A DNA stretch of 64,000 bases from Allomuricauda sp. CAU 1633 (GCF_017313225.1 NZ_JAFLNE010000005.1:1-64000), one strand, 5' to 3'. Shown: positions 1 to 7,314, counted from the stretch's first letter. Notes: generated by a model not told the origin, from the letters alone. Numbers and translations: made by a program.

Positions 1-79
1 CCAAAATCCATAAAAGGTGCAGATACAGAACCACCATTACGACCCAAAGCACAAAATAAAGATTAACCTTCCCTTTCAT
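1..79 (-). CDS. Small membrane protein, partial (C-terminus outside window)
   Basis: Starts at 79 with ATG overlapping the TGA of the upstream 46-residue gene (ATGA), which suggests translational coupling. The 26 visible residues begin MKGKVNLYFVLWVVMVVLYL: a short basic start followed by one hydrophobic segment. No family recognised. It is the leftmost visible member of the leftward unit, just downstream of the terminase. Confidence 0.5.
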   Translation of the reverse strand, partial: MKGKVNLYFVLWVVMVVLYLHLLWIL

Positions 80-216
80 CTGCGCTCAGTTTTTGGTCCT
101 GTGTAAAGTGATATATAGTTCCCTAAATCCACGGCCTTGGTAATGGTTTCCCCTACCTTCTTCCCGTTCTCGAAAAGTAGCCCTGTTCCCTGTTGGATGT
201 ACAGAATCCTTCCCAT
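76..216 (-). CDS. Small phage protein, 46 aa
   Basis: Begins MGRILYIQQGTGLLFENGKK and ends KTERR. The ATG at 216 shares its A with the TAA of the upstream gene, and its own TGA overlaps the next ATG, so it sits in a tightly coupled chain. It looks like a short beta-rich soluble polypeptide. No homologue recognised. Confidence 0.55.
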   Translation of the reverse strand: MGRILYIQQGTGLLFENGKKVGETITKAVDLGNYISLYTGPKTERR

Positions 217-392
217 TAATTTCTCAGTTCTTTATTGTTCGCATCGCTCAATAATTTTAACAAGACCGCTCCAACTTCATATTGGGTCAAGTCTGGATTT
301 TTGTCACTGAAATCCTCAATCGCATCTATGAACACTTTTTCAAGTTCATTGATTCTTATCTTGCCGTCTATTCTGTTTTGAAACTTGCTCAT
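216..392 (-). CDS. Small phage protein, 58 aa
   Basis: The ATG at 392 (MSKFQNRIDGK) is preferred; the longer frame opens with TTG at 419 and would overlap the preceding gene further. The protein is acidic and probably helical, with a segment around NPDLTQYEVGAVLLKLLSDA. No family recognised. It overlaps the upstream gene by 47 nt and touches the next start by one base. Confidence 0.5.
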   Translation of the reverse strand: MSKFQNRIDGKIRINELEKVFIDAIEDFSDKNPDLTQYEVGAVLLKLLSDANNKELRN

Positions 393-546
393 TCTCCTTG
401 AATTTCTTGTAAAGTTCAACTATGAGGTTGTCGAAACGCTTTTTTGCGCTGCTGTTCTGGTAGGTCTTCTTGTTCTTGAACCCCAGACGCTTCGCAATCC
501 ATTCATTGTCGATGCCCAAAGCCTTCCTTACATCCTTAATGTCCAT
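346..546 (-). CDS. Small DNA-binding-like phage protein, 66 aa
   Basis: The ATG at 546 starts MDIKDVRKALGIDNEWIAKR; the frame stays open upstream only to a GTG at 606. The segment IDNEWIAKRLGFKNKKTYQNSSAKKRF resembles a helix-turn-helix with a basic tail, so a small DNA-binding protein is possible. It lies downstream of the terminase and converges away from the lipoprotein gene at 661. Confidence 0.5.
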   Translation of the reverse strand: MDIKDVRKALGIDNEWIAKRLGFKNKKTYQNSSAKKRFDNLIVELYKKFKENEQVSKQNRRQDKNQ

Positions 547-612
547 TAAATTTACGGAATTATACCCACTTATATGGGCAATGTATGGATTATTTTTGCA
601 TTTCACCGAACA

Positions 613-646
613 TTTGGATAGTTTTATTACTTCCCCCTTAACTTTA
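613..646 (+). promoter_or_regulatory. Promoter of prophage lipoprotein gene
   Basis: TTTG (613-616), 22-nt spacer, TAACTTTA (639-646; one mismatch to TAnnTTTG), about 15 nt before the ATG at 661. It matches the flavobacterial -33/-7 consensus and would give the gene its own transcription against the surrounding leftward genes. Confidence 0.55.
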
Positions 647-660
647 AGAAAAACGAAAAG

Positions 661-1059
661 ATGAAAAGACTTTTACTATTGCTCTTTTTAGCGGTTTCCT
701 GCTCAAAGAGCAATGATGGGGAAACAGTTAATACCTCTGTTGTTTCCTATCATGTCGAAGGAACAGGTACTATTTACAAGCTTCAGTACACCGTCAATGC
801 ATTTGATGGTTCGAGCAATGCAACTTCGCCTGGGGAGATATTTGATGCCGAACTTCCATTGGTGATAACAATAGATGATTACAAACCTAAAAGAATGGAG
901 GCCTTTGTTCTTTTGGATGATATTTCGGATAGGGAATTTATTGATAGAATCTATATTAAAAAAGATGGTAAAATAGTGGATGAAACGTCCTTTTTTGAAG
1001 ATTCTGAGGTTTCCAATATCGGAGGTATCTATTCAGTTCATTTAAATTATGAATGGTAA
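661..1059 (+). CDS. Prophage lipoprotein, 132 aa (moron candidate)
   Basis: The signal peptide MKRLLLLLFLAVSC ends in a clear lipobox (LAVSC, Cys14), so the mature protein should be anchored in the envelope with about 118 periplasmic or surface residues. The rest is acidic and beta-rich; no family recognised. It is the only rightward gene inside the leftward terminase region and has its own promoter, the usual arrangement of a moron expressed from the lysogen. A role in superinfection exclusion or surface change is inference only. Confidence 0.72.
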   Translation: MKRLLLLLFLAVSCSKSNDGETVNTSVVSYHVEGTGTIYKLQYTVNAFDGSSNATSPGEIFDAELPLVITIDDYKPKRMEAFVLLDDISDREFIDRIYIKKDGKIVDETSFFEDSEVSNIGGIYSVHLNYEW

Positions 1060-1069
1060 TTTTATCCCT

Positions 1070-1237
1070 TTAATAAGTATCATTAATCAACCCTTGGAGC
1101 GTAAACGATTCTTTTTCGTCATGATGGTAATATGCCTCTCCAAAACCCCTTCCATTTTCCTCCATTACATGGTATTGAACTCCCCAATCATAGTTGGCTC
1201 GATTTACAATAAACGTATATTCAAGTGTTTCAATCAT
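1070..1237 (-). CDS. Small phage protein, 55 aa
   Basis: The ATG at 1237 overlaps the terminase TGA (ATGA). Begins MIETLEYTFIVNRANYDWGV and contains a GFGEAYYHHDEKES segment that looks like a beta-strand pair, ending INDTY. No family recognised. The coupled start after terL supports expression. Confidence 0.55.
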   Translation of the reverse strand: MIETLEYTFIVNRANYDWGVQYHVMEENGRGFGEAYYHHDEKESFTLQGLINDTY

Positions 1238-2406
1238 TTTTCTTCAACCTTCGGCACCAAATACTCCCATAACGGCCTTGCCATTGAAACATACCGTATT
1301 GCAGCGATTGTGTCCGGTTCATGGGCCTTTGGTGGCTGTGGCAATATCTTGCCGTTCTTATCAAGGTCGTAGAGCCAGTTCGATAATGCCTGTATCGTTG
1401 TGGTTGACCTTTTGGTGACCTTGATGTCATAACTGCCCAAACGCTTCATCCCAAGCAGTACAGAGGTCTTTTTTACCCCTCTGGCATTGTGTCCATGTGC
1501 GTTCAAATCTTTAAGTTCCGTTGCTCCTGAAGAATCGCCTATTATCATCTGGTTCTTCTCGAAACCTATCTCCTCCATTTTGTCCACAATCGACATCCGC
1601 TCGGCCCCCTCAATTTTTTCCGGCATTAGATTGTTCTCAATGAAAACCTCGTCAACATAGAGCGATACCCCTTTGATATAGCAGTCAATGAGCACTGTGG
1701 GATCGGGGCTTTTCCCAAAGTCCATTCCACTTGGAATCCGTATGGCATCCTTTGGGATCTCATCGACCACCCCAAAATCATATATCCGCCTATCCGAATA
1801 CGTCCCGACCAATCCAAGACCGTACACCCTGAACCACTCCGTTTTGTGCTTTCGACTCTCTATGTACCTGACTTCGTTCTCTGGACACATTTCATTGTCC
1901 TTGTATGTGACGATTATCTTTTCACAATCAGAACGTGGTTCAAGTTCCTCATGCGCCCAAAACGTTGTGTCGGGATTATAATCGATTATTACCTCTTTGC
2001 TCCGGGCAATATAGTGCTCGACCGCTTGCCAACCCAATCTATTGCCCTCGTTTATGTAAAGCAGGTCCCTACGCGGCCCTTTTCCTTTGAATGGCTTGTT
2101 GTCGTCCGCGTGGCGGAACTGTATCTTCCTGCCGCCCCAATAGAACACATGTTCCGATTTATTGAAGTACCTATTGAAGTCCATGCCCCATTCCTCGAAA
2201 AGAAATTCAAAATCAGATATGGGACCGTCCTTAAGGTTTGGATATGTATCGGTGAGTATGGTGGTGACCCTTGCCTTGGGTCTGTCGTCCATTATAAGAA
2301 GCTCTGTAGCGATGTTTTTCCCGGCGCCTTGGCCTCCCTGTATAAGTTTGATGGGGGCCTGCATTTCCTTTATCTTGTAATATGTTGTGGTGTAGGCGAC
2401 TGGCAC
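1234..2406 (-). CDS. terL: Terminase large subunit
   Basis: ATPase/nuclease motor that packages phage DNA into proheads. The ATPase domain shows Walker A GGQGAGK (residues 24-30) and Walker B RDLLYINE (113-120). The nuclease domain shows the acidic motifs GMDFG (227-231) and GDSSG (290-294), and a late acidic EPDTIAAIR segment that may complete the metal site. At 390 aa it is near the usual length for this PBSX/Terminase_3-like group. The start is GTG at 2406, four bases after the small subunit; the next possible start is the ATG at 2364 (MQAPIKL). Followed by a coupled 55-residue gene. Confidence 0.93.
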   Translation of the reverse strand: MPVAYTTTYYKIKEMQAPIKLIQGGQGAGKNIATELLIMDDRPKARVTTILTDTYPNLKDGPISDFEFLFEEWGMDFNRYFNKSEHVFYWGGRKIQFRHADDNKPFKGKGPRRDLLYINEGNRLGWQAVEHYIARSKEVIIDYNPDTTFWAHEELEPRSDCEKIIVTYKDNEMCPENEVRYIESRKHKTEWFRVYGLGLVGTYSDRRIYDFGVVDEIPKDAIRIPSGMDFGKSPDPTVLIDCYIKGVSLYVDEVFIENNLMPEKIEGAERMSIVDKMEEIGFEKNQMIIGDSSGATELKDLNAHGHNARGVKKTSVLLGMKRLGSYDIKVTKRSTTTIQALSNWLYDLDKNGKILPQPPKAHEPDTIAAIRYVSMARPLWEYLVPKVEEK

Positions 2407-2409
2407 GGC

Positions 2410-2838
2410 CTATTTTTTTTGATGACCCGACATATCAACTATCTTTCTCTCTGGAATTGTGGTGATTTCATGTTTGTCGGTAAGGCCGTTCATACGCTGT
2501 GTGATACTTGGATTTATAAGGTTTGCAAACCCTTTGTCCAACTGGTCGGCCCTAATTTCCCTCTTAATGCGCGAACAGATGGGGAAATAATCCTTGTATG
2601 ATTCATTCTTACCTTCAAAATATTCAGTAAGATCAGGATAGGTTATTTCGGTATTGTCCATTACAAAGCACTCAAATCCTTCCATGGTCAATGCCCGGGT
2701 ATATTCCCTTTGAACTGTGGTTGCATCCTTCCCGACCCAATCCTTTTGCCTTAATGGATTACTGTTGATTTCTTCTTTATAGGATTGGAAAAGCTTCCAC
2801 ATTCTTTCTGGGGTTTCTATGTACTTGTTTTTCCCCAT
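2410..2838 (-). CDS. terS: Terminase small subunit (gp3-like DNA-packaging protein)
   Basis: 142 aa from the ATG at 2838, which overlaps the upstream TGA (TGATG). The pattern of TPERMWKLFQSYKEE, LTMEGFE, YKDYFPICSRIKREIRADQ and INPSITQRMNGL is the one I know from small terminase/DNA-packaging proteins of Bacteroidota and enterobacterial phages. It should recognise the packaging site and recruit the large subunit, whose gene follows directly. Confidence 0.88.
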   Translation of the reverse strand: MGKNKYIETPERMWKLFQSYKEEINSNPLRQKDWVGKDATTVQREYTRALTMEGFECFVMDNTEITYPDLTEYFEGKNESYKDYFPICSRIKREIRADQLDKGFANLINPSITQRMNGLTDKHEITTIPERKIVDMSGHQKK

Positions 2839-3041
2839 CAATCAATCTCTTGGTGAAGTTTCTTAGGTTCGTTGTACAGGAATCTGGCATCGTGGAAGTT
2901 TATCTCAATATCGGGGTTTATCTTCTTCGCCTCGTTGTCGAGTATTCCCCTTAAAAGTTTTGCCTCCACTTCATTTGCGTTGCTTATCTCTATAAAGCAG
3001 ATACCACAACTCTTCCTATAAAACTTGTCATTTCTTGACAT
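2838..3041 (-). CDS. Small phage protein, 67 aa
   Basis: Starts MSRNDKFYRKSCGICFIEIS; a CGIC pair lies near the N-terminus, followed by a helical stretch NEVEAKLLRGILDNEAKKI. First gene behind the promoter at 3071-3101 and coupled to terS. No family recognised; it may assist packaging by position only. Confidence 0.6.
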   Translation of the reverse strand: MSRNDKFYRKSCGICFIEISNANEVEAKLLRGILDNEAKKINPDIEINFHDARFLYNEPKKLHQEID

Positions 3042-3070
3042 TTTCGATTACATATTATAACCGTTATTTA

Positions 3071-3101
3071 CAAATATAGTGATAATCTGTAACATATGCA
3101 A
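3071..3101 (-). promoter_or_regulatory. Leftward promoter of the terminase unit
   Basis: On the minus strand: TTG (3101-3099), 20-nt spacer, TATATTTG (3078-3071), a full TAnnTTTG match. The start would be near 3066, about 25 nt before the ATG at 3041. It separates terminase expression from the upstream small genes and is a candidate late promoter. Confidence 0.6.
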
Positions 3102-3314
3102 CTATGCTTTTTGTAAATTATTGCCCCAGATATTGTTAAACTCGCTCTGTTCAATTTCTTTAAAGGAGGATATTAAATCATCTGTTACTTTTTTAAAAGT
3201 ATATTCTTCAGTGCAGACGTTCAAACTCCATTTCCACCTTCCAAATCTGGCTTCACCACAAATAACCTCGCATATTACTTCATTCTTCTTTTTGTGTTGG
3301 TAGTATCGTCGCAT
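3102..3314 (-). CDS. Small phage protein, 70 aa
   Basis: Starts MRRYYQHKKKNEVICEVICG with a very basic N-terminus, then an acidic helical tail. It begins 3 nt after the Fur-like gene stops, so the two are probably cotranscribed. Family unknown. Confidence 0.55.
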   Translation of the reverse strand: MRRYYQHKKKNEVICEVICGEARFGRWKWSLNVCTEEYTFKKVTDDLISSFKEIEQSEFNNIWGNNLQKA

Positions 3315-3317
3315 TTC

Positions 3318-3749
3318 TTATTTGTTCCTATTCCCAAAAAAATAAATTGACTGGCTGTTTATTTTTACATCAAATTTCTTTTCAATGTCCCTCTGAATAT
3401 CTTTTATCCTAGAGTCGTTGAACTTTATTCTTCCCCCTGTATCGGTAAGTATTATGTAGTTGTCCTTTTCATTGAACATTGATTCCTCGAACTGCGCCCT
3501 ATAATCTTCAAAATGTGCTTTGTGGATAAGCTTACATTCCATTAGGAGATCAATTGTGTTGTGGATGGAACTAAGGCTTACGTGAAATCTTTTGATTATT
3601 TTATCGTAAATGGATTTTATCTTGAAATTTCCATCTTGATTGTAGACTTCTTCCAATATTGCAAGTCTTTCTGGTGTTTTTCGATACCCTTTTTGGTCCA
3701 AAAAATTACAAAATATGATTTTAACCTGTTCTTGTGTGCTTTCGGCCAT
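3318..3749 (-). CDS. Fur-family-like regulator encoded by the prophage
   Basis: 143 aa with the Fur layout: N-terminal winged helix with KGYRKTPERLAILEEVY, IYDKIIKRFHVS and SSIHNTIDLLMECKLI, then a C-terminal dimerisation half with ILTDTGGRIKFNDSRI and a YFFGNRNK end that I associate with flavobacterial Fur proteins. The positions where Fur proteins carry the metal ligands (an HDH-like segment) read NEKDN here, and no CxxC is present, so it probably does not sense metal in the usual way. It sits in the leftward phage unit before the terminase. It could control phage genes or interfere with the host Fur regulon; neither is shown. Confidence 0.75.
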   Translation of the reverse strand: MAESTQEQVKIIFCNFLDQKGYRKTPERLAILEEVYNQDGNFKIKSIYDKIIKRFHVSLSSIHNTIDLLMECKLIHKAHFEDYRAQFEESMFNEKDNYIILTDTGGRIKFNDSRIKDIQRDIEKKFDVKINSQSIYFFGNRNK

Positions 3750-3764
3750 TGTTATCTTTTTACT

Positions 3765-4001
3765 TCAATTCCAATTGTGCAGTTCTTTTTCTTTCCCGGA
3801 TTCTTCATCAACTTCTGACCTAAGTTCCCCCGTTACCTGGAGATAGCCGAACCCTTTTATCTTTTCCTCCGCGTCCTTCCGGGAAATTGCCTCGATGCGC
3901 GGGCCTATCCATTTCTTCAGTTTGCCGTCCTTGGGGTCTATTGCCCATGTCATTGTCTGGAATTTCCTCACAGTTCTTTCCTTAGTTGTTCCAGGAGCCA
4001 T
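3765..4001 (-). CDS. Small phage protein, 78 aa
   Basis: Starts MAPGTTKERTVRKFQTMTWA; an internal ATG at 3953 (MTWAIDPKDGKLKKW) is an alternative that would reduce the 34-nt overlap with the upstream gene. The middle looks like a small beta domain (KKWIGPRIEAISRKDAEE). Family unknown. Confidence 0.5.
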   Translation of the reverse strand: MAPGTTKERTVRKFQTMTWAIDPKDGKLKKWIGPRIEAISRKDAEEKIKGFGYLQVTGELRSEVDEESGKEKELHNWN

Positions 4002-4264
4002 TTTGCGCCGTTAAACACTTTTCTTGCACCCTCTACGTCACGATAATCATAATCGGTTGGATTTTGAATCACATGATATTCGTTCATTTTGTAAATTTCC
4101 TTTTCAGCCCTTTCCAACACCTTTTCCATTTGCTCTTTGTGGTAGGATTCAGCAAATTCAGATATTGTTTTATAGTTTGGGTTTATACTCGTTCTTGAAA
4201 GTTCAAAAAAGTGGTCAAACTCAAATTCCTGCCTTTTTAGATATTCTTTTGCGTTATCACTCAT
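3968..4264 (-). CDS. Helical phage protein, 98 aa
   Basis: Starts MSDNAKEYLKRQEFEFDHFF and ends AKWLLEQLRKEL. Charged and almost entirely helical by composition, with possible coiled coil in YHKEQMEKVLERAEKEIYK. No recognised family. Confidence 0.6.
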   Translation of the reverse strand: MSDNAKEYLKRQEFEFDHFFELSRTSINPNYKTISEFAESYHKEQMEKVLERAEKEIYKMNEYHVIQNPTDYDYRDVEGARKVFNGAKWLLEQLRKEL

Positions 4265-4284
4265 CTTGCTTTGCTTTGTGGGGT

Positions 4285-4413
4285 TCAGTCTTCATTAAAA
4301 TCTTCACCACAATTCTTACAATGCTTTAGTACTTGTTCTTGATTGTTCAGCCCAATGAAACAGTATGGGCAATGACCACTTTTAATTACTTCTTTCTTCT
4401 CACTTGCTTCCAT
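4285..4413 (-). CDS. Mini zinc-ribbon protein, 42 aa
   Basis: Contains CPYC and CKNC separated by about 15 residues, the two zinc knuckles of a rubredoxin-like ribbon: MEASEKKEVI, then HCPYC, then HCKNCGEDF. The ATG at 4413 overlaps the end of the upstream gene by 14 nt. Probably a structural zinc site; partner unknown. Confidence 0.6.
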   Translation of the reverse strand: MEASEKKEVIKSGHCPYCFIGLNNQEQVLKHCKNCGEDFNED

Positions 4414-4612
4414 TGTTCAAATACGGTTTAGTGGTTACTTGTGCTGACATTGATATTGCATCTGTCTTGAAACTTTTTCTTAGTTCAGCATTTTTATTGC
4501 TGACTTTTTCCAAACCGTCAATAACTCTTTCTTCTTCTCTTTTGCAAGGCATACATTGTTCTTTACATGCTGAAATTGCCCTACACACATAAAAATCTTT
4601 ATCAAAGTCCAT
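4400..4612 (-). CDS. Cys-containing small phage protein, 70 aa
   Basis: Begins MDFDKDFYVCRAISACKEQC; four cysteines in the first 25 residues (C..C..C.PC spacing) suggest a metal or disulfide site, followed by a basic helical tail. No family recognised. Confidence 0.5.
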   Translation of the reverse strand: MDFDKDFYVCRAISACKEQCMPCKREEERVIDGLEKVSNKNAELRKSFKTDAISMSAQVTTKPYLNNGSK

Positions 4613-4630
4613 TGTAGATAAGGTTATTGG

Positions 4631-4894
4631 TTAAAGATTCCACACGCCTAATCGTTTAGCGTTTTTCTTGATTTCTTCTTTTTGTTCAAGTTTAAACCCT
4701 TCTTCATCGGTTTCGATTGCGCTCAAATACCCTTTGATAAATTCTCTTTGCTCCTTAGATGGATTTCCTAAATCTAAAAACACATCAATAGCTGATTCCT
4801 CGCTTTGAGCAACCACTTTACCTACTAAAAGTTTTGATTCTTTATTCCTTGCTTCTACCAAAAATTGATAGATTCCGTAAAATTTATTTTCCAT
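4631..4894 (-). CDS. Small phage protein, 87 aa
   Basis: Starts MENKFYGIYQFLVEARNKES. Mixed strands and helices with a SEESAIDVFLDLG segment and a charged tail. ATG start with 36 nt to the next upstream gene. Family unknown. Confidence 0.55.
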   Translation of the reverse strand: MENKFYGIYQFLVEARNKESKLLVGKVVAQSEESAIDVFLDLGNPSKEQREFIKGYLSAIETDEEGFKLEQKEEIKKNAKRLGVWNL

Positions 4895-4912
4895 TGTACA
4901 TTGTTTTGTTGC

Positions 4913-5212
4913 TTACTTTGGGTCTATTGGTAGGGCTAAAGTTTCATGTTCTAATTCGCTTCTGAATTTACAGAATGCTTTAAGGAAATTCTGACCTTCT
5001 TCTTTTGTTAGGTAGATGTTGTTTGACCAATAGTCCATTTCAGAATCCCATTTAGTGTGTTTTGTTATAACGGCGTACCCTGCAATTTCTCCTTCTATTG
5101 CTCCTATTGCGCCGTTATCCTGCCTGTAAAGCACTTTTTCAACATGCTGCACGTCTGCCATTGGAATAACGGCTGTTTTACCGTCAAAAATTGATTCATT
5201 CACTTTTCCCAT
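4913..5212 (-). CDS. Small phage protein, 99 aa
   Basis: The ATG at 5212 (MGKVNESIFDGKTAVIPMAD) is chosen over the TTG at 5221. It reads as a single beta-rich domain, with KHTKWDSEMDYWSNNIYLT and a helical end. No family recognised. Confidence 0.6.
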   Translation of the reverse strand: MGKVNESIFDGKTAVIPMADVQHVEKVLYRQDNGAIGAIEGEIAGYAVITKHTKWDSEMDYWSNNIYLTKEEGQNFLKAFCKFRSELEHETLALPIDPK

Positions 5213-5315
5213 TTTCTTCAATGTTTAAGGTTAATTTTAGTTTTAAGAGTTCCAACTCAAATATTTTCTTGTCCAAGAAATTTGAAAGGCTATTCAATTC
5301 CAGTTTCTCTTCCAT
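5196..5315 (-). CDS. Possible coiled-coil mini-protein, 39 aa
   Basis: Starts MEEKLELNSLSNFLDKKIFE, leucine-rich and helical; stop overlaps the next gene by 17 nt. An in-frame ATG two codons earlier (5321) is an alternative. Short, so support rests on position in the packed unit. Confidence 0.35.
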   Translation of the reverse strand: MEEKLELNSLSNFLDKKIFELELLKLKLTLNIEENGKSE

Positions 5316-5333
5316 GTTCATTGGTCTAAAAGT

Positions 5334-5615
5334 TTAATTTCTTTGGTCAGGTAAAAGCATTGCGCCATGTAAAGCATATTCAATGGCTTTTTCAATGTTT
5401 TCAAAATCATCGTATGTGTCACAGCAAGTAGTAAAACTGTCTGCGTTCAAATCCTCTACGTTGATGTAGAATCGTTTCTTTCCATACTCCTTGGACTTAC
5501 CAAAGCCGTGGTCACGTGTGACATAAATTGAATGCCCTTTATATTCAGCCTCAAAATGCTTTTTACTGTATTCGGTTATTTTCCTTTGTTGGAAAATGCA
5601 TCCTGCTATTTTCAT
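5334..5615 (-). CDS. Small phage protein, 93 aa
   Basis: Starts MKIAGCIFQQRKITEYSKKH. The order KGHSIYVTRDHGFGK, FYINVEDL, then a helix FENIEKAIEYALHGA resembles a small alpha+beta fold. Its ATG overlaps the upstream stop (ATGA). Function unknown. Confidence 0.6.
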   Translation of the reverse strand: MKIAGCIFQQRKITEYSKKHFEAEYKGHSIYVTRDHGFGKSKEYGKKRFYINVEDLNADSFTTCCDTYDDFENIEKAIEYALHGAMLLPDQRN

Positions 5616-5989
5616 TGGTCTATTGGTTCTGTGGTGTTCAAAAGTTGCTTGGCCTGTGTGAATAATTTCTTTTCCTTTTCACTCAAACCTTCTTCAGAAA
5701 ATTGTTCGCTCAACAAATGAAATTTAACTTCGCTGACAAAATCTCTAAGCCTTTCAATGGTCTGCTCTTGGGAGGTGGTTTGTTGGGATGCAAATCCGTC
5801 AATTGCTTTTTTGAACATTGAGGCATACCATTCAGCGTGTTCCTGTGCAGATTGCCCCCCTTGCTTATATTGAGCTGTGAGATTGAATCCTTGATTTCCA
5901 AACCAAACTGTTGGTACTACGCAATCATCACCGTCAACGTCCTTGCCTTTATTGTAATCAACCCGAAAAAATTCATTTTTAGTTCCCAT
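5612..5989 (-). CDS. Small phage protein, 125 aa
   Basis: N-terminal beta-rich part with DVDGDDCVVPTVWFG, then a long helical region (QEHAEWYASMFKKAIDGFA and ERLRDFVSEVKFHLLSEQF). Likely soluble. Coupled to the following gene through ATGA. Function unknown. Confidence 0.6.
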   Translation of the reverse strand: MGTKNEFFRVDYNKGKDVDGDDCVVPTVWFGNQGFNLTAQYKQGGQSAQEHAEWYASMFKKAIDGFASQQTTSQEQTIERLRDFVSEVKFHLLSEQFSEEGLSEKEKKLFTQAKQLLNTTEPIDQ

Positions 5990-5993
5990 GTCC

Positions 5994-6245
5994 CTAGAAT
6001 ATCAATCCAATCAAAAATCCCATTATCAACAATATCGCAGTCCTGTGCCTTAAATAGAAGGTCTTCCAGTTCTTTTCGGCCACGTAGTCCGTTGGGTGCT
6101 CCAATCTGTCCGGGTCTTCCAAAAAGTCGGCCATTACGTTCACAAATTCGTTGTACCTCTGGTTGTCACTCAAAAAAAGTTCGTCCCCCAGGTCGGTTCC
6201 CGAGAAGAACCTGTCAGCTCTGTCTATGTTCTCTTGATTTGCCAT
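5994..6245 (-). CDS. Tail-anchored small membrane protein, 83 aa
   Basis: Acidic soluble N-terminus (MANQENIDRADRFF) and a single C-terminal hydrophobic segment TAILLIMGFLIGLIF that ends the protein, so an N-in, C-terminal membrane anchor is predicted. No family recognised; a membrane-acting phage accessory protein is possible. Confidence 0.6.
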   Translation of the reverse strand: MANQENIDRADRFFSGTDLGDELFLSDNQRYNEFVNVMADFLEDPDRLEHPTDYVAEKNWKTFYLRHRTAILLIMGFLIGLIF

Positions 6246-6249
6246 GATT

Positions 6250-6465
6250 TTATTGCCTATTTTTTTGCGTGTTAAAAAGGTTTCTTATTTTATATGGGGC
6301 TTTGATCTCTATGTAGAAGAACAGTAAATGGAGGTTGAAAAAACTTCTTGAAATCTCAAATCCAAACAAGCAACCATTAAAATCTCCCAATTCTATATTG
6401 AGTATCTCTAAGAAAAATCCATTGTAATTATTCCACTCACAACTGATAAGGCTCACTTTATTCAT
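6250..6465 (-). CDS. Small phage protein, 71 aa
   Basis: Starts MNKVSLISCEWNNYNGFFLE; aromatic and hydrophobic with no clear membrane span, ending in a basic tail. Fits the packed unit (5 nt to the next gene). Function unknown. Confidence 0.45.
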   Translation of the reverse strand: MNKVSLISCEWNNYNGFFLEILNIELGDFNGCLFGFEISRSFFNLHLLFFYIEIKAPYKIRNLFNTQKNRQ

Positions 6466-6497
6466 CTGTCCTTTGTTTTATTGTAGGGGTTGGTCAA

Positions 6498-6713
6498 TCA
6501 AAGCTGAGTCAGCCCTAGACGTTCCATAAATTTGATACAAGCTTGTTTGTTGTCTTTATTGATTTTTATCGGGGAATCACCTTGTCTCATGTTTTCGGTT
6601 ACAATCACAACTCTCCATCCATGTTCTTCACTGAAAGGCAATTCATCATCTGTTTTAGATGGCTTCTGAATAAAAGCCTCAACAATCTTGTTTATATTGA
6701 TATAGTGTTCCAT
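6498..6713 (-). CDS. Small phage protein, 71 aa
   Basis: Starts MEHYININKIVEAFIQKPSK; acidic N-terminal half followed by GWRVVIVTENMRQG and a helical end. ATG start. Function unknown. Confidence 0.5.
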   Translation of the reverse strand: MEHYININKIVEAFIQKPSKTDDELPFSEEHGWRVVIVTENMRQGDSPIKINKDNKQACIKFMERLGLTQL

Positions 6714-7092
6714 GATATTCCTGTTTTAATGTTTGCTCTTTAAAATGGCACTGGTGGTCTTTTTTACAGATTCTAGTCCAACTCTTAGGTATTGAGTGCT
6801 GTTCGTCCCGACCACTGGGATTTCGCTTTGCTCCCCCGTTGGGGTGGATTACCATTGTTCCTTTTACTGCTCATTTTTTGCATCAGTGCCATTGCTCTTA
6901 TAGTTTGGGAGTGGCGGTGTTTAGTGTGTGCGCTAGCTTTCTCAACAGATTGTTTATACACTCGTCTCAAGGTTCTGCTTAGACCTTTTTTCACCACTCC
7001 CGTTACTATGTTCAATCAAATACCAGTTCTTTATTGGTGTATTTTGTGTTAAGGTCTTTTGCTTCCATTCCTATATGTGTTCTATGTGTTGG
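6714..7092. other. Stretch without a well-supported gene
   Basis: The best frame (minus strand, 7015-6785, very basic, ending QWSGRTALNT) opens only with TTG. A plus-strand frame of similar length also opens with TTG. The segment contains CCCC/GGGG-rich short inverted repeats near 6830-6845. A basic peptide, a decayed gene or an untranslated RNA are all possible. A very short minus-strand frame (MEAKDLNTKYTNKELVFD) lies at about 7013-7069. Confidence 0.3.
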
Positions 7093-7314
7093 TCAGGAAT
7101 TTTTGAACTCGTTCCATTGGGATTCGGTTAGCTCGGCCTCTTTCTTGAGTTCTCCCATTCTTTTGTCAAAACTTTGGTGGACCCGTTCTTCAGCTTCCTT
7201 TAGGGCCATTCTCTTGTCTTTGGGTGATAACCCATCAAGCATATTGAATATTTGTTCTCCTAATGAGATTTCCCTACATGCTGATAATTCTTCTTTTTTA
7301 ATTTCTCCGTACAT
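7093..7314 (-). CDS. Helical small phage protein, 73 aa
   Basis: Starts MYGEIKKEELSACREISLGE; the remainder is charged and helical with KRMALKEAEERVHQSFDKRM, a likely coiled coil. ATG start. Function unknown. Confidence 0.55.
   Translation of the reverse strand: MYGEIKKEELSACREISLGEQIFNMLDGLSPKDKRMALKEAEERVHQSFDKRMGELKKEAELTESQWNEFKNS

Noticed and set aside
1846..2601. Plus-strand 251-residue frame opposite the terminase
   Set aside because: It overlaps two well-supported terminase genes and shows no family motif or signal.
6792..7052. Plus-strand 86-residue membrane-like frame
   Set aside because: It starts with TTG, lies opposite the leftward gene run and has no promoter or lipobox.
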